Part shown: positions 8,557 to 16,882 of the stretch, in pieces
Numbering within the stretch: position 1 is the first letter of the stretch
How the letters are laid out: each line of letters starts with the position of its first letter
Origin: UBA817 sp049889215
Lineage (GTDB): Bacteria > Margulisbacteria > Marinamargulisbacteria > UBA817
Assembly (NCBI GenBank): GCA_049889215.1
Contig: JBMHDV010000026.1
Coordinates: 1-64,000 of the forward strand
DNA: 64,000 nucleotides
Reading direction: 5' to 3'
Position numbers and translations under genes: made by a program
Notes under the pieces: model-generated
The model's database searches: none
What the model was told of the DNA's origin: nothing
Seen by the model: the letters and a program-made list of their open reading frames with translations, nothing else

Positions 8557-9319
8557 GAATAGCTTCAATAAGCAATTTTGTATAGTTATTATTTGGGGAG
8601 GTAAATATTTGCTTTGGTGACCCTTGTTCAACAATATTTCCTAGATACATTACAGCAACATGGTCACAGCGTTCAGCAACAACTGCCAAATCATGAGAAA
8701 TAAAAATCATTCCCATATTATATTCATGTTTTAATTCATCAATGAGCTCTAGAATTTCTTTTTGAGTTGTTACATCTAAACTTGCAGTAGGTTCATCTGC
8801 AATAAGGAAATCAGGTTTCATCGATAAGGTCATTGCAATCATAATGCGTTGACACATCCCAATTGAGAATTGATGGGGATAATCATCAATACGTGTTTCT
8901 GGGTTAACAATTTTTACTTTATGAAGAAGTTCAATTGCATAGTCGCGAGCTTCTTTTTTTGTATAGTTATGATGAAGCATGATTGTTTCGACCATTTGAT
9001 TTGCAATCGTAAATACAGGGTTTAGAGCAGCTAATGGATTTTGAAAAATATAGCCAATCTTTTTTCCTCGTATAAGACGATAGTCATTTTCACTTAAAGA
9101 AAGTAAAGACGTATTGTTATACAGTATTTCCCCAGTTACCGTTGCTGTATTAGGTAATAATCCCATGATGGCAAGAGCTGATACGCTTTTTCCTGATCCA
9201 GACTCACCAACAATTCCAATTGATTCCCCTGGGCGCACAGTATAAGAAATTCCTTTCACCGCATGGACAATGTTATTATCGAGTTTAAATTTTACATCTA
9301 AATTATTAACGTTTAGCAT
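8540..9319 (-). CDS. oligopeptide/dipeptide ABC transporter ATPase (DppD/OppD-like)
   Basis: This ATPase energises peptide import with the two permeases upstream. Walker A is GESGSGKSV, Walker B is FLIADEPTASLD, and the H-loop lies in FISHDLAVVAERCD. The ABC signature reads SIGMCQR where the family normally has SGGMRQR, a replaced glycine. The protein is 259 residues and stops after LLIEAIP, so it lacks the Cys-rich C-terminal extension of DppD/OppD (about 320 residues). No second ATPase (DppF/OppF) follows. The start at 9319 is set by AAGGAG 5 nt upstream; an in-frame ATG at 9361 lies inside dppC. It overlaps dppC by 14 bp. Confidence 0.88.
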   Translation of the reverse strand: MLNVNNLDVKFKLDNNIVHAVKGISYTVRPGESIGIVGESGSGKSVSALAIMGLLPNTATVTGEILYNNTSLLSLSENDYRLIRGKKIGYIFQNPLAALNPVFTIANQMVETIMLHHNYTKKEARDYAIELLHKVKIVNPETRIDDYPHQFSIGMCQRIMIAMTLSMKPDFLIADEPTASLDVTTQKEILELIDELKHEYNMGMIFISHDLAVVAERCDHVAVMYLGNIVEQGSPKQIFTSPNNNYTKLLIEAIPKIPF

Positions 9320-10127
9320 GATTCTCCTTTGCTTTTGGATCAAGCAAAAGCCATAATCCATCTCCTAAAAAATTTAATGATAAAACAGTTAATGTAATTA
9401 ATATACCAGGAATTAATGCCATCCATGGTGCGTCTCTTAAAAAACCTAAGCTATTTTCCAGCATGTTGCCCCAAGATGCATGAGGCGGTTGAACACCCAA
9501 CCCTAAAAAACTAAGTACAGACTCCACTAATATTGCCCCACCCATACCTAACATGGCACCAACAATTACAGGATTTAAAGTGTGAGGTAATATATGCTTA
9601 AACAGAATGGTTCTCATCGATATGCCTCGTGCTTTACAAGCAGTGACAAAGGTACGCTCTTTATAACTTAAAACTTCTGCGCGTACGATTCGAGCCATTC
9701 CCATCCACGATGTAATCCCAATAACAATCATGACATTAAAAATACTTGGCTCTAATATAACTTGAACCATGAGGATCAGGAATAGAGTGGGTAGGGCCAT
9801 TAAAACATCGATGGTTCTCATAATAATAGCGTCTGTTCTGCCACCAATAAAACCAGAAATTAACCCAATAAAAACCCCGATGGATAACGATATACTAACT
9901 GCAACAAACCCAACCATTAAGGATATGCGAGCGCCATAAATGCTTCGAAGTAATAAATCTCGTCCTAAATCATCAGTTCCAAATATATGAGAAATACTTG
10001 GCGGTTGCGGAGTTCCTATTTGTAAAGTATTAAATTCATTTGGGTCAAAAGGAAATAATGGAATGAGCAATGCTGCAATACCGATGAAGCCTAAGTAAGC
10101 AAGAGAGAACTTGATTTTTTTAGTCAT
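9306..10127 (-). CDS. oligopeptide/dipeptide ABC transporter permease (DppC/OppC-like)
   Basis: Inner-membrane permease of 273 residues with an N-terminal helix, then the OppC-type domain. It has FGTDDLGRDLLLRSIYGARISL, shown here as the usual DDLGRDLL segment, and the ATPase-docking EAA loop around ACKARGISMRTILFKHILPH. SVLSFLGLGVQPP is typical of DppC. AAGGAAA 5-6 nt before the ATG at 10127 decides the start; a longer in-frame start at 10175 would intrude into dppB. It overlaps dppB by 8 bp and dppD by 14 bp. Confidence 0.92.
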   Translation of the reverse strand: MTKKIKFSLAYLGFIGIAALLIPLFPFDPNEFNTLQIGTPQPPSISHIFGTDDLGRDLLLRSIYGARISLMVGFVAVSISLSIGVFIGLISGFIGGRTDAIIMRTIDVLMALPTLFLILMVQVILEPSIFNVMIVIGITSWMGMARIVRAEVLSYKERTFVTACKARGISMRTILFKHILPHTLNPVIVGAMLGMGGAILVESVLSFLGLGVQPPHASWGNMLENSLGFLRDAPWMALIPGILITLTVLSLNFLGDGLWLLLDPKAKENHAKR

Positions 10128-11103
10128 TGGGTTTCCTTTTGGTTGTTTTTGAAATTCTTGGGTCAGCATATGCATATGAGATGTCGGCCAATAAGTTTCC
10201 GAGGATGATTAGAAATGATGAAAATAAAATTGTTGCCATTAATACTGGATAATCTCTTTGAAAAACAGATTGAACACCAAGTTGTCCCATTCCGGGCCAG
10301 GAAAAAATATATTCAATAATAAAAGAGCCACTAATTAAAGACGGTAGATCCAATCCAAGAATGGTAATGATTGGTAAAAGCGCATTTTTTAAAGCATGCT
10401 TAAATAAGATACGCTGTTTTTTTAAACCTCTTGCTTTAGCAGATGTAATGTAATCTTGAGCTAATATTTTAATCATCGAAAATCGATTATATCGAATTAA
10501 ACCTGCGATACCACCAATAATAATAGTTATTAAAGGAAGAAACATATGTTGTAGGATATTTAGCCCTTTTGTGAAAATAGGTGCATCCATTAGTAATGGG
10601 TCTAAGAACCCAGATGTTGGGAATAAATTTAGCTGTATTGAAAACAATAGGATAAACATTAAACCTAACCAAAACGTAGGAATAGAAAGGCCTAAAAAGC
10701 TAAATACAGTAATTGAATCATCGACCCAAGTGTCTTTTTTATAACCACAAATAATTCCCAATGGGAAAGTAATGAGTAAGATTAAAATCAAAGATGAGAC
10801 GGAGAGTAATAATGTTGCTGGTAATCGTTCAAATATAGCTTCAAATACAGGTTTTCCAGTAACGTAAGAATAGCCTAGATTACCTTGAATCAGTTGTTTG
10901 AACCAATAAAAAAATTGAAAAAGAATTGGTTGATCTAGCCCCAGGTTTTTACGAACTTGCTCTAAATCTTCCGCATTAACATTTGGATCCATGTACATCA
11001 ACGTTGGGTCCCCAGGTGCTAATTGCATAATTAAAAAAGATAAAAAGCACACCCCAAAAATTAAGGGGAGCGATGTTGCAATTCGTTTTAAAATGTATCC
11101 CAT
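10120..11103 (-). CDS. oligopeptide/dipeptide ABC transporter permease (DppB/OppB-like)
   Basis: The 327-residue first permease of the importer has an N-terminal transmembrane anchor (ATSLPLIFGVCFLSFLIMQL), the periplasmic APGDP loop, and about five further helices. The EAA loop is SAKARGLKKQRILFKHALKN, followed by GSFIIEYIFSWPGMG, both typical of DppB/OppB. Its ATG overlaps the stop of the binding-protein gene (TAATG), so the two are coupled. Confidence 0.93.
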   Translation of the reverse strand: MGYILKRIATSLPLIFGVCFLSFLIMQLAPGDPTLMYMDPNVNAEDLEQVRKNLGLDQPILFQFFYWFKQLIQGNLGYSYVTGKPVFEAIFERLPATLLLSVSSLILILLITFPLGIICGYKKDTWVDDSITVFSFLGLSIPTFWLGLMFILLFSIQLNLFPTSGFLDPLLMDAPIFTKGLNILQHMFLPLITIIIGGIAGLIRYNRFSMIKILAQDYITSAKARGLKKQRILFKHALKNALLPIITILGLDLPSLISGSFIIEYIFSWPGMGQLGVQSVFQRDYPVLMATILFSSFLIILGNLLADISYAYADPRISKTTKRKPND

Positions 11104-12695
11104 TAATTTACTAAGTAAACATTTTCAATCGGGTTCATAAGCCCGGCTGGACCAGCTTCTGAAAGTCCCTTTACTCGCTTATTTATACCCAAAAGAGTTT
11201 CAGGAAAATATAGAAATAAATATGGAATATCATTAGCTATATTTTGATAAATAGTTTCATAAATTTCTTTCCGTTTGGCTTGATTAACGGTGATGCGTCC
11301 TTTTTCTAGTAGTTGATCTACAGTTGAATTCTTGTATCCAATAAAATTAAATCCTTGAGGGTATTGGGTTGAATGCCAAATAGAATAGCCATCAGGGTCC
11401 AAACCCAACGACCATCCTAGAATGACAGCATCATAATCTTTTGGTGATTTATTCTCATTTACTATTTTAATAAATGAGCTCCACTCTAATAATTGTATTT
11501 TCACATCAATGCCTATATTGCCCAGCATTTGCTGAATAATCTGAGCTGCTTTCTCTCTATTTTTATTGCCCTTATTTGTAATTATTTTAAACGAAAATGG
11601 GACGCCATCTTTTTCTATAATTTTTGTTTGCGGGTTCAGTTTAAAGCCAGCATCAACCAATAGTTGAGTAGCTTTTTCAGGGTTAAACTCAAATATAGGT
11701 ATACGGTCTTGGTTCGGATATGACCACAACACAGGAGATGATGGAATGTCAGCTGGAATTCCAAAGTCCTTTAAAACACCATTAACAATCACAGTTTTAT
11801 CAATTGCATGTGCAATCGCCTGTCGTACAGTTTGGTCTGAGAAAAAACGGTGTTTAAGGTTAAATCCTAGGTAAGTATAAACAAGATCGTAATAACGGTG
11901 GATATCAATAGATTTCGATGATGTGTATCGATGAAAGTCTTTTGCCGGGATTCCAGATTCATCAACCTCTCCCTTTTCTAATGCCAATAAAGCAGTATTG
12001 CTATCTGGGATAATTTTCATAATGATTTGTTTTGTTTTTGGTGTTGTAAAATGGTAATTATCGTTTCGTTCCAATTGTATATATTGAGCAGATTGCCATG
12101 ACTTAAATTTGTAAGGTCCGGTACCAATAGGGGATCGATTAAATTTACTTTTATTGATATCTTCATTTTCAAAAATATGTTTTGGTAAAATGCCCATTGC
12201 CATTCGAAGTAAAAATGGAGCAAACGGTTGGGGAAGAATAGCTTCAATCGAATAATCATCAATCACATTAAATATAACTGGGGTTCCATTTAAAATGTAG
12301 TTGCTTCGACGAACAGTATTTGTGGTTTTATCCAAAATTTTATCAAAGGTAAATTTTACATCATGTGAGGTAAATGGTTGCCCGTCATGCCACATAATAT
12401 TTTTCTTAAGCTTAAATGTATAATGGGTCCCTTCTGAGTTGACATTATAAGATTCTAGCAAGTCTGGTTCTAGCTCCAAATCAGAGTTGGTACGAAATAA
12501 ACCTGAAAATACAAGGCCTTCAACAGAAGAAGATGGTGAATCGGTAGATAATATTGGATTTAAATAAGTAGGCTCACCGCCAAGGTGCAACACCAATAAG
12601 TCTTTATTATTGTTCTTTTGATTTGGTTGACACGAAATAAATAAAATTGTCAAAAGCGAATAATAGATACTTAGTCTTAAAAAGTTAGAAATCAT
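11103..12695 (-). CDS. extracellular peptide-binding lipoprotein (SBP family 5, OppA/DppA-like)
   Basis: This 530-residue solute-binding protein captures peptides for the importer encoded downstream. A lipoprotein signal peptide is visible: a hydrophobic core, LFISC, and Cys22 as the lipidation site. The mature part begins with LVLHLGGEPTYLNPILSTD and has the family-5 core LKKNIMWHDGQPFTSHDVKF. IGTGPYKFKSWQ and HAIDKTVIVNGVLKDFG are also class-typical. It is the first gene of the importer operon. No Shine-Dalgarno is visible; a GATAAT box sits 8 nt upstream of the ATG. The ligand could also be nickel or another small molecule, since SBP family 5 is broad. Confidence 0.9.
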   Translation of the reverse strand: MISNFLRLSIYYSLLTILFISCQPNQKNNNKDLLVLHLGGEPTYLNPILSTDSPSSSVEGLVFSGLFRTNSDLELEPDLLESYNVNSEGTHYTFKLKKNIMWHDGQPFTSHDVKFTFDKILDKTTNTVRRSNYILNGTPVIFNVIDDYSIEAILPQPFAPFLLRMAMGILPKHIFENEDINKSKFNRSPIGTGPYKFKSWQSAQYIQLERNDNYHFTTPKTKQIIMKIIPDSNTALLALEKGEVDESGIPAKDFHRYTSSKSIDIHRYYDLVYTYLGFNLKHRFFSDQTVRQAIAHAIDKTVIVNGVLKDFGIPADIPSSPVLWSYPNQDRIPIFEFNPEKATQLLVDAGFKLNPQTKIIEKDGVPFSFKIITNKGNKNREKAAQIIQQMLGNIGIDVKIQLLEWSSFIKIVNENKSPKDYDAVILGWSLGLDPDGYSIWHSTQYPQGFNFIGYKNSTVDQLLEKGRITVNQAKRKEIYETIYQNIANDIPYLFLYFPETLLGINKRVKGLSEAGPAGLMNPIENVYLVN

Positions 12696-12703
12696 AAATT
12701 TAC

Positions 12704-12709
12704 ATTATC
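12704..12709 (-). promoter_or_regulatory. -10 box close to the start of the peptide-binding gene
   Basis: On the minus strand GATAAT ends 8 nt before the ATG at 12695. Transcription would start within about 2 nt of the start codon, giving a leaderless mRNA. No good -35 is seen. Confidence 0.4.
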
Positions 12710-12799
12710 ATAATCCTTTGCTGAATTTCATTGTTTAACAAGATCTATGGATGTGGTTTTAAAAAAAAATATAATTATGGTTTTTATCAATTTCACGAC

Positions 12800-12828
12800 T
12801 TGTCATTCATTATTTGATTTTATAGTAT
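12800..12828 (+). promoter_or_regulatory. promoter of the Mrp antiporter operon
   Basis: TTGTCA (12800-12805), a 17-base spacer and TAGTAT (12823-12828) end 8 nt before the ATG at 12837. No Shine-Dalgarno precedes that ATG, so the transcript would be nearly leaderless. Confidence 0.45.
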
Positions 12829-12836
12829 TAATCATA

Positions 12837-13328
12837 ATGAATCGTTTCATCACTTTTATTGTTATGTTAATTTTTTGGGTGCTGTGGTCTGGGATGTTTG
12901 ATTTCTTTCATCTTACACTAGGTGTTATCTCATCGTACATTGTCGTTAAATGGACAGGACATTTATTTGTAGAGCAATCAAAGCCTTTATCGCAACGCTT
13001 AGATGAATGGATTCGTTTTGAGAAGTATACCTTTTGGTTGCTTTGGCAAATTGTGATAGCAAATTATGAGGTTTTTAAACTTGCTTTCCATCCAAATGTT
13101 TTATCAGTTTTACAACCAAAATTCTTTTCATTTGAAACTAAAATTTCTGGAGATGTGCCTCAATTTATATTTGCTCAATCGCTTACTCTTACACCGGGTA
13201 CCGTTACGTTAAGTATTAACCAAAATAAATTTGTTGTTCATGCGATAAACGATGAAGCTGCAGCTGGAGTTCCCGGCGAAATGGAAAATCGTATTTTAGA
13301 AATTTATAAAAAGGGCGAAAATGGATAA
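12837..13328 (+). CDS. mnhE: Mrp-type Na+/H+ antiporter subunit E
   Basis: Small membrane subunit (163 residues) of the multisubunit cation/proton antiporter. Two N-terminal helices (FITFIVMLIFWVLWSGMF and FHLTLGVISSYIVV) lead into the conserved C-terminal part with SLTLTPGTVTLSI and a mature DDEAAAG-like end. I start it at 12837 because homologues begin at this MNRF-type Met. An in-frame ATG at 12747 would add 30 unusual residues and also lacks a ribosome site. It is the first gene of an operon in which nearly every junction overlaps. Confidence 0.88.
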   Translation: MNRFITFIVMLIFWVLWSGMFDFFHLTLGVISSYIVVKWTGHLFVEQSKPLSQRLDEWIRFEKYTFWLLWQIVIANYEVFKLAFHPNVLSVLQPKFFSFETKISGDVPQFIFAQSLTLTPGTVTLSINQNKFVVHAINDEAAAGVPGEMENRILEIYKKGENG

Positions 13329-13650
13329 TTTATTTTTATATGCAGCAATTTTATTGATTGTTTTGATTATTCTTTTACTCTATCGAATTATTGTTGGGCC
13401 AACAGTAATCGATCGGATATTGGCCGTAAATGTAATCGGGACAAAATCAATTGTTATTTTGGTTTTGATGGGGATTATTTTTAAACGTATTGAAATGTTT
13501 GTTGATATTGCAATTGGCTATGGATTGCTCAATTTCATTGCATCTTTGGCGGCTGCTAAATACTTTAAGAAACATAAAAAGTTACAAGTGCAAACTGAAT
13601 TGAATAATAATCAAACTCAGTCAGACCTAAGCGAAGGGAGTAGTCAATGA
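13321..13650 (+). CDS. mnhF: Mrp-type Na+/H+ antiporter subunit F
   Basis: A 109-residue protein with three membrane helices. The hallmark RIIVGPTVIDRILAVNVIGTK is followed by DIAIGYGLLNFIASLAAAKYF, both highly characteristic of MrpF. The C-terminal about 25 residues are a polar Gln/Ser-rich tail. The ATG lies inside the end of mnhE (8-bp overlap), and the end overlaps mnhG by 4 bp. Confidence 0.92.
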   Translation: MDNLFLYAAILLIVLIILLLYRIIVGPTVIDRILAVNVIGTKSIVILVLMGIIFKRIEMFVDIAIGYGLLNFIASLAAAKYFKKHKKLQVQTELNNNQTQSDLSEGSSQ

Positions 13651-14054
13651 TTATCAATTGTCTAGTTGTATTGTTGTTTGCAGTTGCTGCACACTACAGT
13701 GGTCATCCCGTTGTTAATTTAATTCTAAATGCATTAATTGTTGGCTCATTGTTATTAGGTTTATTATTTTTTCTTGCAACTTGCATAGGTATTTTAAGAT
13801 TTCCTGATTTTTTTACAAGGCTGCATGCTGCAGGTAAAGGAGATACACTATCTACCATATTGATTTTATTTGCATGTTCTATGTTTGCAATTAAATCAGC
13901 TCATTATGTTGATAAGGTGACATTGCTGTCTGCCATAAAAATACTACTTATCATCAATTTTATTTTTATTGGTAGCCCAACAGCTACACATGCACTTATT
14001 GAAGCTGGTTATAACTCTGAAGTTGAACCTTGGGAAGGAGAAAAAAGCAAATGA
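13647..14054 (+). CDS. mnhG: Mrp-type Na+/H+ antiporter subunit G
   Basis: A 135-residue protein with three to four helices. GILRFPDFFTRLHAAGKGD is the family signature of MrpG, followed by the IFIGSPTATHALIEAGY-type end. It overlaps both neighbours by 4 bp. Near its end the sequence GGAAGGAG (14033-14040) serves as ribosome site for the next gene. Confidence 0.93.
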   Translation: MIINCLVVLLFAVAAHYSGHPVVNLILNALIVGSLLLGLLFFLATCIGILRFPDFFTRLHAAGKGDTLSTILILFACSMFAIKSAHYVDKVTLLSAIKILLIINFIFIGSPTATHALIEAGYNSEVEPWEGEKSK

Positions 14055-15046
14055 TTCTTCCTGTTGAAATATTGCTTCTTGTATTGGTTGTCATGTTAGC
14101 ACTAGTTTCATTATGGATTAGGGATTTAGTGAGTGCTGTTGTGGTATTTGGGGCCTATAGTTTTTTAATGTGTTTAATTTGGACAGGCATGGGTGCTGTT
14201 GATGTTGCATTCACCGAGGCTGCTGTTGGAGCAGGCGTTTCTACGGTCTTTTTTATTGCTGTTATATTTAATACAACACGGCAAATAAAATTTAATCCTT
14301 TAGACTTGTCGATAAAGATATTTTCTGGCATTCTTTGTGCATTTTTTGGTTATTTACTTTTTTTAGGTATTTCTGATTTGCCAGAATGGGGAGATGCAAA
14401 CGCTCCTGTGAACTCTGGGGTCGCAAGTTACTATGTTAAAGAAGCATATAATGATTCAAAAGTACCAAATTTAGTAACAGCAGTTCTTGCAGATTACCGA
14501 AGTTTTGACACAATGTTTGAAACAGCTGTTGTATTCATTGCTATGTTGGGTATTTTTACATTGCTTCGTCGAGAGGAAAAAGACGAGGAATCAGATCAAG
14601 TTAATGATAGTCTAATCATTCGTGTTGCAGCTCGATTCATGACGCCATTCATTCAGTTATTTGGTTTATACGTGATCGCTCATGGTCATTACAGCCCAGG
14701 CGGCGGTTTTCAGGGTGGCGTTATTCTTGGTACCAGTTTAATTTTATTAGCAATGGCTAATAACATGACGTTTGTGAAATCATTTCTTTGTGTTGAAAAA
14801 ATGGTATCCTATGCTGCTATTGGTGTTTTAATTTTTGCAGGATGGGGGTTAGTTCCTGTCTTTTTCGGACACGCATTTTTGGATTATTCTGCCTGGGCTA
14901 ATGTATTGCCATTTACAGGAGAGAAAATGGCAAGATCACATAGTATGTTAGCTGTTGAAATTGGTGTTGCTATAACAGTAATGTGTGGCATGTATGGAAT
15001 CTACATGAGCCTTGTATCTGATGGAGGTATGAAAAAAGGACTATGA
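14051..15046 (+). CDS. mnhB: fused antiporter subunit: MbhD-like + MbhE-like + MnhB
   Basis: This 331-residue membrane protein joins three modules that are often separate. Residues about 1-85 resemble MbhD/DUF4040 (IWTGMGAVDVAFTEAAVGAG). Residues about 85-180 resemble MbhE (DYRSFDTMFETAVVFIAMLG). The rest is MnhB (LYVIAHGHYSPGGGFQGGV). In MnhA-type antiporters the first two modules are the C terminus of the large subunit, so here they have moved to the B subunit. Start at 14051: GGAAGGAG is 10 nt upstream, and the ATG overlaps the mnhG stop; a TTG at 14030 is less likely. Confidence 0.88.
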   Translation: MILPVEILLLVLVVMLALVSLWIRDLVSAVVVFGAYSFLMCLIWTGMGAVDVAFTEAAVGAGVSTVFFIAVIFNTTRQIKFNPLDLSIKIFSGILCAFFGYLLFLGISDLPEWGDANAPVNSGVASYYVKEAYNDSKVPNLVTAVLADYRSFDTMFETAVVFIAMLGIFTLLRREEKDEESDQVNDSLIIRVAARFMTPFIQLFGLYVIAHGHYSPGGGFQGGVILGTSLILLAMANNMTFVKSFLCVEKMVSYAAIGVLIFAGWGLVPVFFGHAFLDYSAWANVLPFTGEKMARSHSMLAVEIGVAITVMCGMYGIYMSLVSDGGMKKGL

Positions 15047-15414
15047 TGCATTTTAATTTTATTGCTGCCATTATTTTAATGATGCTTGGTTTGTGGGCAA
15101 TGCTAGCTAAAAAGAACATCATTAAAAAGCTAATTGGTATGGCGATATTTCAAACAGGAATAATTTTATTTTATATATCAATGGGAGCAAAAATGGGGAG
15201 CACAATTCCTATTTTAGATTACAGTAAGATTGATAAATCAATTGTTGCAGCTGATTATGCTAACCCATTAACACAGATTTTAATGCTTACAGCAATTGTT
15301 GTTGGTGTTGCAACTCTTGGTTTAGGCTTAACTCTTGCACGAAAGGTGTATGAGGAATATGGATCATTTAATGAAGACGAAATTTTAGAAAAGGCGAAAG
15401 AATATCATGATTAA
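15043..15414 (+). CDS. mnhC: Mrp-type Na+/H+ antiporter subunit C (NuoK-like)
   Basis: A 123-residue NuoK/MnhC homologue with three helices. It has KLIGMAIFQTGIILFYISMG in helix two and ANPLTQILMLTAIVVGVATLGLG in helix three. It carries the small-residue and acidic environment used for ion transfer next to the D-type subunits. The start overlaps the B-subunit stop (ATGATG), and the end overlaps mnhD. Confidence 0.92.
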   Translation: MMHFNFIAAIILMMLGLWAMLAKKNIIKKLIGMAIFQTGIILFYISMGAKMGSTIPILDYSKIDKSIVAADYANPLTQILMLTAIVVGVATLGLGLTLARKVYEEYGSFNEDEILEKAKEYHD

Positions 15415-16882
15415 TCATCTACCTTTTTTCGTTGTCGGAATCCCTTTATTTACCGCATTATTCATGGGGGCACTCAATCACAAATTTCCAAATATAGTAA
15501 AGTGGTTGGGGGGCATGGGTATTTCAGCTGGGGGATATTTTGCCATTCAACTTTTTAATCATGTAAATAAAAATGGTGCAGTGGAGTATTTCTTTGGCAA
15601 TTGGCCAGCGCCAATAGGGATAGCTTATAATGTAGATCATTTAAATGCATTAATGATTTTAATGATTTATGTTATATCATTTTTAGCATTCATATACTCT
15701 TTAAAATCAGTGCCAATAGAAATACCTTTAAATAAACAAGGCCATTATTACACACTTTATTTTTTACTTATTACAGGATTAGTTGGAATCACAATCACTG
15801 GCGATGCGTTCAATTTATATGTCCTGTTTGAAATCTGTGCTCTTAGTGCGTATGCTCTTTTAGCTTTGGGGGGCAGAAAATCTTTACTTGCAACATTTAA
15901 TTATTTAATGGTTGGGTCAATTGGCGCTTGCTTCTATCTAATCGGGGTTGCTTACTTATTCATAAAAACAGGAACCTTGAATATGGCTCATTTATTTGAA
16001 TTAATGCCGATGATTTATTTTGCAAAGTCTGTATTAATTGCTTTTATATTTGTAAATATCGGTTTATTCATAAAAATGGCGTTGTTTCCGTTACACAGTT
16101 GGATGCCAAATGTATATTCTCGTGCGCCGATTTCAACAACGTGTTTAATGGCACCATTGGGAACAAAGCTAAGTATATACATACTAATGCGGTTTTATTT
16201 TCATGTTTTTTCACCTGAATATGTTTACCATGTTCTAAATATTCAAACATTAATGGTTTGGGTTGCAACAATATCGATTATTGCAGGGTCTCTTTTTGCA
16301 ATATTTCATTCCAGTTTTTTAAAGACTGTTACTTTTATCGTTGTAGCTGAAATAGGGTATATTGTTGGTGGTCTTTGGATTGGTCATCCTGATGCGATTA
16401 TTGGCTCTATTTTTCATATTGTTGCTGATTCACTAATGACGTTATCATTGTTTATGATTGCAGGAATCATATTGTTCTTATTAAAATCTGATAAATTATC
16501 GAATTTCAATCATGTATTTAAAAACCTTCCTTATACAACGGTAGGTTTAATTGTAGTTTTTGCTTCAATTATAGGAATACCGCCAACATCTGGTTTTTTC
16601 TCAAAATTTTATTTGATTAAAGGTGCGTTTCAAATGGGGCATTACATGTTCATCGTTGCTTTATTAATAGCATCATTAACAGCATTATTTTTATTTTTTA
16701 GGTTATTTGAAACATCATTTTACAACAATGATTCAACAGACACACAATTACCAGTTAAAAAAGAACCCGTTCTATTAGTTCTTCCATTGCTCGTCACAAG
16801 CGGTTTAATCATTGCACTGGGTTTAACATTTAGTTTTTGGCTTCAGTTTATTATGAATATTATACCGGTGGGGTTAAGATAA
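15407..16882 (+). CDS. mnhD: Mrp-type antiporter subunit D (NuoL/M/N-like), first copy
   Basis: A 491-residue, about 14-helix proton/cation-translocating subunit of the NuoN/NuoM/NuoL family. Seen motifs: GDAFNLYVLFEICALSAYALLALGG, with the key helix-5 glutamate; IKMALFPLHSWMPNVYSRAP, with the helix-7 lysine; and IPPTSGFFSKFYLIKGAF. It overlaps mnhC by 8 bp and shares TAATG with the next gene. Confidence 0.92.
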   Translation: MINHLPFFVVGIPLFTALFMGALNHKFPNIVKWLGGMGISAGGYFAIQLFNHVNKNGAVEYFFGNWPAPIGIAYNVDHLNALMILMIYVISFLAFIYSLKSVPIEIPLNKQGHYYTLYFLLITGLVGITITGDAFNLYVLFEICALSAYALLALGGRKSLLATFNYLMVGSIGACFYLIGVAYLFIKTGTLNMAHLFELMPMIYFAKSVLIAFIFVNIGLFIKMALFPLHSWMPNVYSRAPISTTCLMAPLGTKLSIYILMRFYFHVFSPEYVYHVLNIQTLMVWVATISIIAGSLFAIFHSSFLKTVTFIVVAEIGYIVGGLWIGHPDAIIGSIFHIVADSLMTLSLFMIAGIILFLLKSDKLSNFNHVFKNLPYTTVGLIVVFASIIGIPPTSGFFSKFYLIKGAFQMGHYMFIVALLIASLTALFLFFRLFETSFYNNDSTDTQLPVKKEPVLLVLPLLVTSGLIIALGLTFSFWLQFIMNIIPVGLR

